DNA of 64,000 nt from an uncultured Clostridia bacterium (GTDB lineage: Bacteria > Bacillota > Clostridia > CAKSNL01 > HGM11501). Of this stretch, positions 62,227 to 64,000 are shown in pieces (position 1 is the first letter of the stretch; each line of letters starts with the position of its first letter). The notes beneath the pieces were generated by a model. That model had not been told where the DNA came from. It searched no databases and was given only the letters and a program-made list of their open reading frames with translations. The position numbers were made by a program, and so were the translations under genes. The stretch covers positions 124,001 through 188,000 of the forward strand of contig CAKSNL010000002.1 of NCBI GenBank assembly GCA_934476235.1, given 5' to 3'.

Positions 62227-63828
62227 ATGGTTAAATTCAGTGCTTTTAATAAAGCGGACGATTTTATGTTAAATATCAGGGAAGCGATAAGCTACTGTAA
62301 GGAAAACGGCGAGGATGAGCTTTTGTTTGACTGCGGTACATACAGAGTAAAAAAAGAGTACGCCTATGACAAGTGGCTCTCGGTTTCAAACCACGGAAAC
62401 GGCTTAAAGCGCATAGCGTTCCTTTTGGAGGATATGGAAAATTTCACGGTCGACTTATCGGGAAGCACCGTTATTTTAGAGGACGTTATAATTCCTTTCG
62501 CAATCATCAACTGCAAAAACGTCACCATCAAAAATTTTAAGTTAAGAAGTTTAAAGCCGATGGCAGCGGAGGGCGTGATAACCGAGGTGTTCGAAAACGG
62601 CTTTTCGTTCAGACCGGCGGACGGCTCAAAGATATTTATTGACGGCGGAGCCTTGTACGGCGGCGAGAAATACGGCGATAACGATAAATTAAGATGGATA
62701 AACGAGTGGAGAAAAGATGACGGAATGATCACAGAAAAATACAGTGACATTACGCTTGATAAGTTTAAGTTCACCGGTGAGGAGGACGGGACCATCCGCG
62801 GCGAAGGCAAGGCGGGGGTCTCGGATAAAATGACCGCGGGCAATTTTCTCTCGTTTCAGCACACCCACCGCATAGCGTGCGGAGTGTTCATTGAAAGCTC
62901 GGTAAACACCGGTATTTTTGACTACACTATTTATAACGGCATCGGCATGGGCGTTATTGCCCAGAACGCGGACACGGTCACGATTGATAAAATGACGGTT
63001 ATTCCCTATGAGGGCGCGTGCCATTCGATAAATGCGGACGCGACGCATTTTTCGCACTGCAAGGGGCTTATCACGGTTAAAAACTCCCATTTTGAGGCTC
63101 AGCTTGACGACGCGCTTAACGTGCACGGAATATATTTAAGGGTAGAGGATATTTTGGGTGACACCGTGATACTTAAGTTTATGCATGAGGAGGCATTAGG
63201 CATCGACTGCGTCCGGGAAGGCTCGGTCATAGAATCGTGCGATCCCGAGTCGCTCATTCCGAAAAAGCGCTATAAGGTTACCTCTGTTAAAAAGCTCAAT
63301 ATTGACCATATTGCCGTTACGCTTGCGGAGGGAGCGGACTCCGTCAAGATAGGCGACGACATGGCAGAGGTGTCGTACGTCTGCGACGTGATATTTGAAA
63401 ACAACACCTTAAAAAACAACAGGGCGAGGGGAATGCTCTTGGCGTCGGCAGGAAAGATAAGAATCGAGAACAACAAGTTCATAACGCCCGGCTCGCCGAT
63501 AAAGTTTGAGTCCGACGGGGCGTACTGGTTCGAGTCCGGCGGAACGAGGGACGTTTTGATAAAGAACAACGAATTTATAAACGCTCTTTATGTTGCCGGC
63601 GGCTGGGGAAGCGTCGGAATAATTGACGTTATGAGAAAGGCAAAGACCGAGGAGGGCAAATATTTCCACGGAACGATAGAGATTTCGGACAATGTATTTA
63701 GAAACTGCAAAAAGCCCATTGCCTCCGTAAATAACGCAGAAAAGCTCATTATGAGAAATAACAGGCTTATTGACTGCGAAAACAGCGAGCCAAAACTTGA
63801 CTACATCAAAGAAATAATAAACGGGTGA
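62227..63828 (+). CDS. Cytoplasmic GH110-like beta-helix glycosidase
   Basis: The 533-aa right-handed beta-helix protein starts at the ATG at 62227 behind GAGGAGGG (the ATG at 62212 overlaps that site). Segments ISYCKENGEDELLFDCGTYR, HFEAQLDDALNVHGIYLRV (paired Asp294-Asp295), RARGMLLASAGKIRIENNKF, IKFESDGAYWFESGGTRDV and LIKNNEFINALY follow the pattern of GH110 alpha-1,3-galactosidases, where an Asp pair in DDALNVHG is thought to be catalytic. GH110 enzymes remove terminal alpha-1,3-galactose as in blood group B. There is no signal peptide, so it would act on imported sugars. Specificity remains inferred. Confidence 0.82.
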   Translation: MVKFSAFNKADDFMLNIREAISYCKENGEDELLFDCGTYRVKKEYAYDKWLSVSNHGNGLKRIAFLLEDMENFTVDLSGSTVILEDVIIPFAIINCKNVTIKNFKLRSLKPMAAEGVITEVFENGFSFRPADGSKIFIDGGALYGGEKYGDNDKLRWINEWRKDDGMITEKYSDITLDKFKFTGEEDGTIRGEGKAGVSDKMTAGNFLSFQHTHRIACGVFIESSVNTGIFDYTIYNGIGMGVIAQNADTVTIDKMTVIPYEGACHSINADATHFSHCKGLITVKNSHFEAQLDDALNVHGIYLRVEDILGDTVILKFMHEEALGIDCVREGSVIESCDPESLIPKKRYKVTSVKKLNIDHIAVTLAEGADSVKIGDDMAEVSYVCDVIFENNTLKNNRARGMLLASAGKIRIENNKFITPGSPIKFESDGAYWFESGGTRDVLIKNNEFINALYVAGGWGSVGIIDVMRKAKTEEGKYFHGTIEISDNVFRNCKKPIASVNNAEKLIMRNNRLIDCENSEPKLDYIKEIING

Positions 63829-63845
63829 GGTTTTCCTCACCCGTT
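63820..63845 (+). terminator. Hairpin overlapping the stop of the GH110-like gene
   Basis: AACGGGTGAGG (63820-63830) pairs with CCTCACCCGTT (63835-63845) around TTTT. The TGA stop is in the left arm. No T-run follows. Confidence 0.65.
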
Positions 63846-63879
63846 ATAGCGTGCCTGAAAGAGCCAAAACTTAGATTAA

Positions 63880-64000
63880 ACGAGTGCGCCGAAAAATCCC
63901 TCAGAGTTTTGCATTGCAAAACTCAGCTCCCTTTAGCAAGGGAGCCATATGCCCTCAAGAGCTAAAGGAGGGTGGCTCGCAGAGCCGGGAGGTTTTTTAG
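63880..64000. repeat. Dispersed repeat element (copy 2, cut by the window edge)
   Basis: CGCCGAAAAATCCCTCAG (about 63887-63904) and TTTAGCAAGGGAGCC (about 63934-63948) are the complements of blocks in the 50.7-50.9 kb element. Hairpins AGTTTTGC/GCAAAACT and GGCTC/GAGCC are present. No gene is seen. Confidence 0.55.

Overview
The window looks like a chromosome segment from a spore-forming Bacillota bacterium of class Clostridia, most likely an uncultured gut lineage. The evidence is the sporulation genes spoIVA (cut by the left edge) and spoIIID, strong sigma-A type promoters, GGAGG ribosome binding sites, SLH and copper-amine-oxidase-N (stalk-like) surface domains, and short repeats of a kind common in gut Clostridia. 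No tRNA, rRNA, CRISPR array or intact transposase was seen.

Layout. 1-1.1 kb: spoIVA (minus). 1.2-7.8 kb: a branched-chain amino acid ABC transporter operon (livJHMGF) followed by asnS. 7.8-13.5 kb: a four-gene operon with a toroid (prenyltransferase-repeat) protein carrying SLH domains, a DUF4430 (transcobalamin C-terminal-like) protein, EcfT, and a fused EcfA-EcfA-S protein. This looks like a split intrinsic-factor/transcobalamin-like surface capture module with its own ECF importer. 13.6-14.5 kb: argF (minus). 14.7-24.7 kb: two tandem copies of a two-gene unit, a secreted GH99-like glycosidase plus a secreted multi-discoidin protein. The second glycosidase has an in-frame TGA. 24.7-26.9 kb (minus): spoIIID and a small four-gene operon (PAS, ArsC/Spx-like, membrane protein, flavin reductase-like).

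27.0-43.7 kb: a polymorphic-toxin locus. It holds one full-length secreted RHS/YD-repeat protein, two silent RHS C-terminal cassettes with different tips, and about fifteen small genes that look like immunity genes. Several are duplicated, one pair encoding identical proteins. A 276-bp MITE-like element interrupts one cassette, and RHS and gene scraps lie among the immunity genes. The full gene and the cassettes share about 547 bp of almost identical core DNA ending just before the tips, a layout suited to tip replacement by recombination.

43.9-63.8 kb: a carbohydrate-use island. It contains an orphan lipoprotein solute-binding protein followed by a third glycosidase/discoidin pair, an AraC regulator (minus), a rodA-like gene, a cytoplasmic GH106-like enzyme, a fourth glycosidase/discoidin pair, and a cytoplasmic GH110-like (alpha-1,3-galactosidase-type) beta-helix enzyme. 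Together the four pairs suggest a surface system in which a GH99-like enzyme and a discoidin adhesin are co-produced to attack host or plant glycans, with final trimming by the cytoplasmic GH106- and GH110-like enzymes. A fold-back element with ~47-bp arms lies at 61.88-62.16 kb, and a dispersed repeat family occurs at 50.7-50.9 kb and at the right edge.
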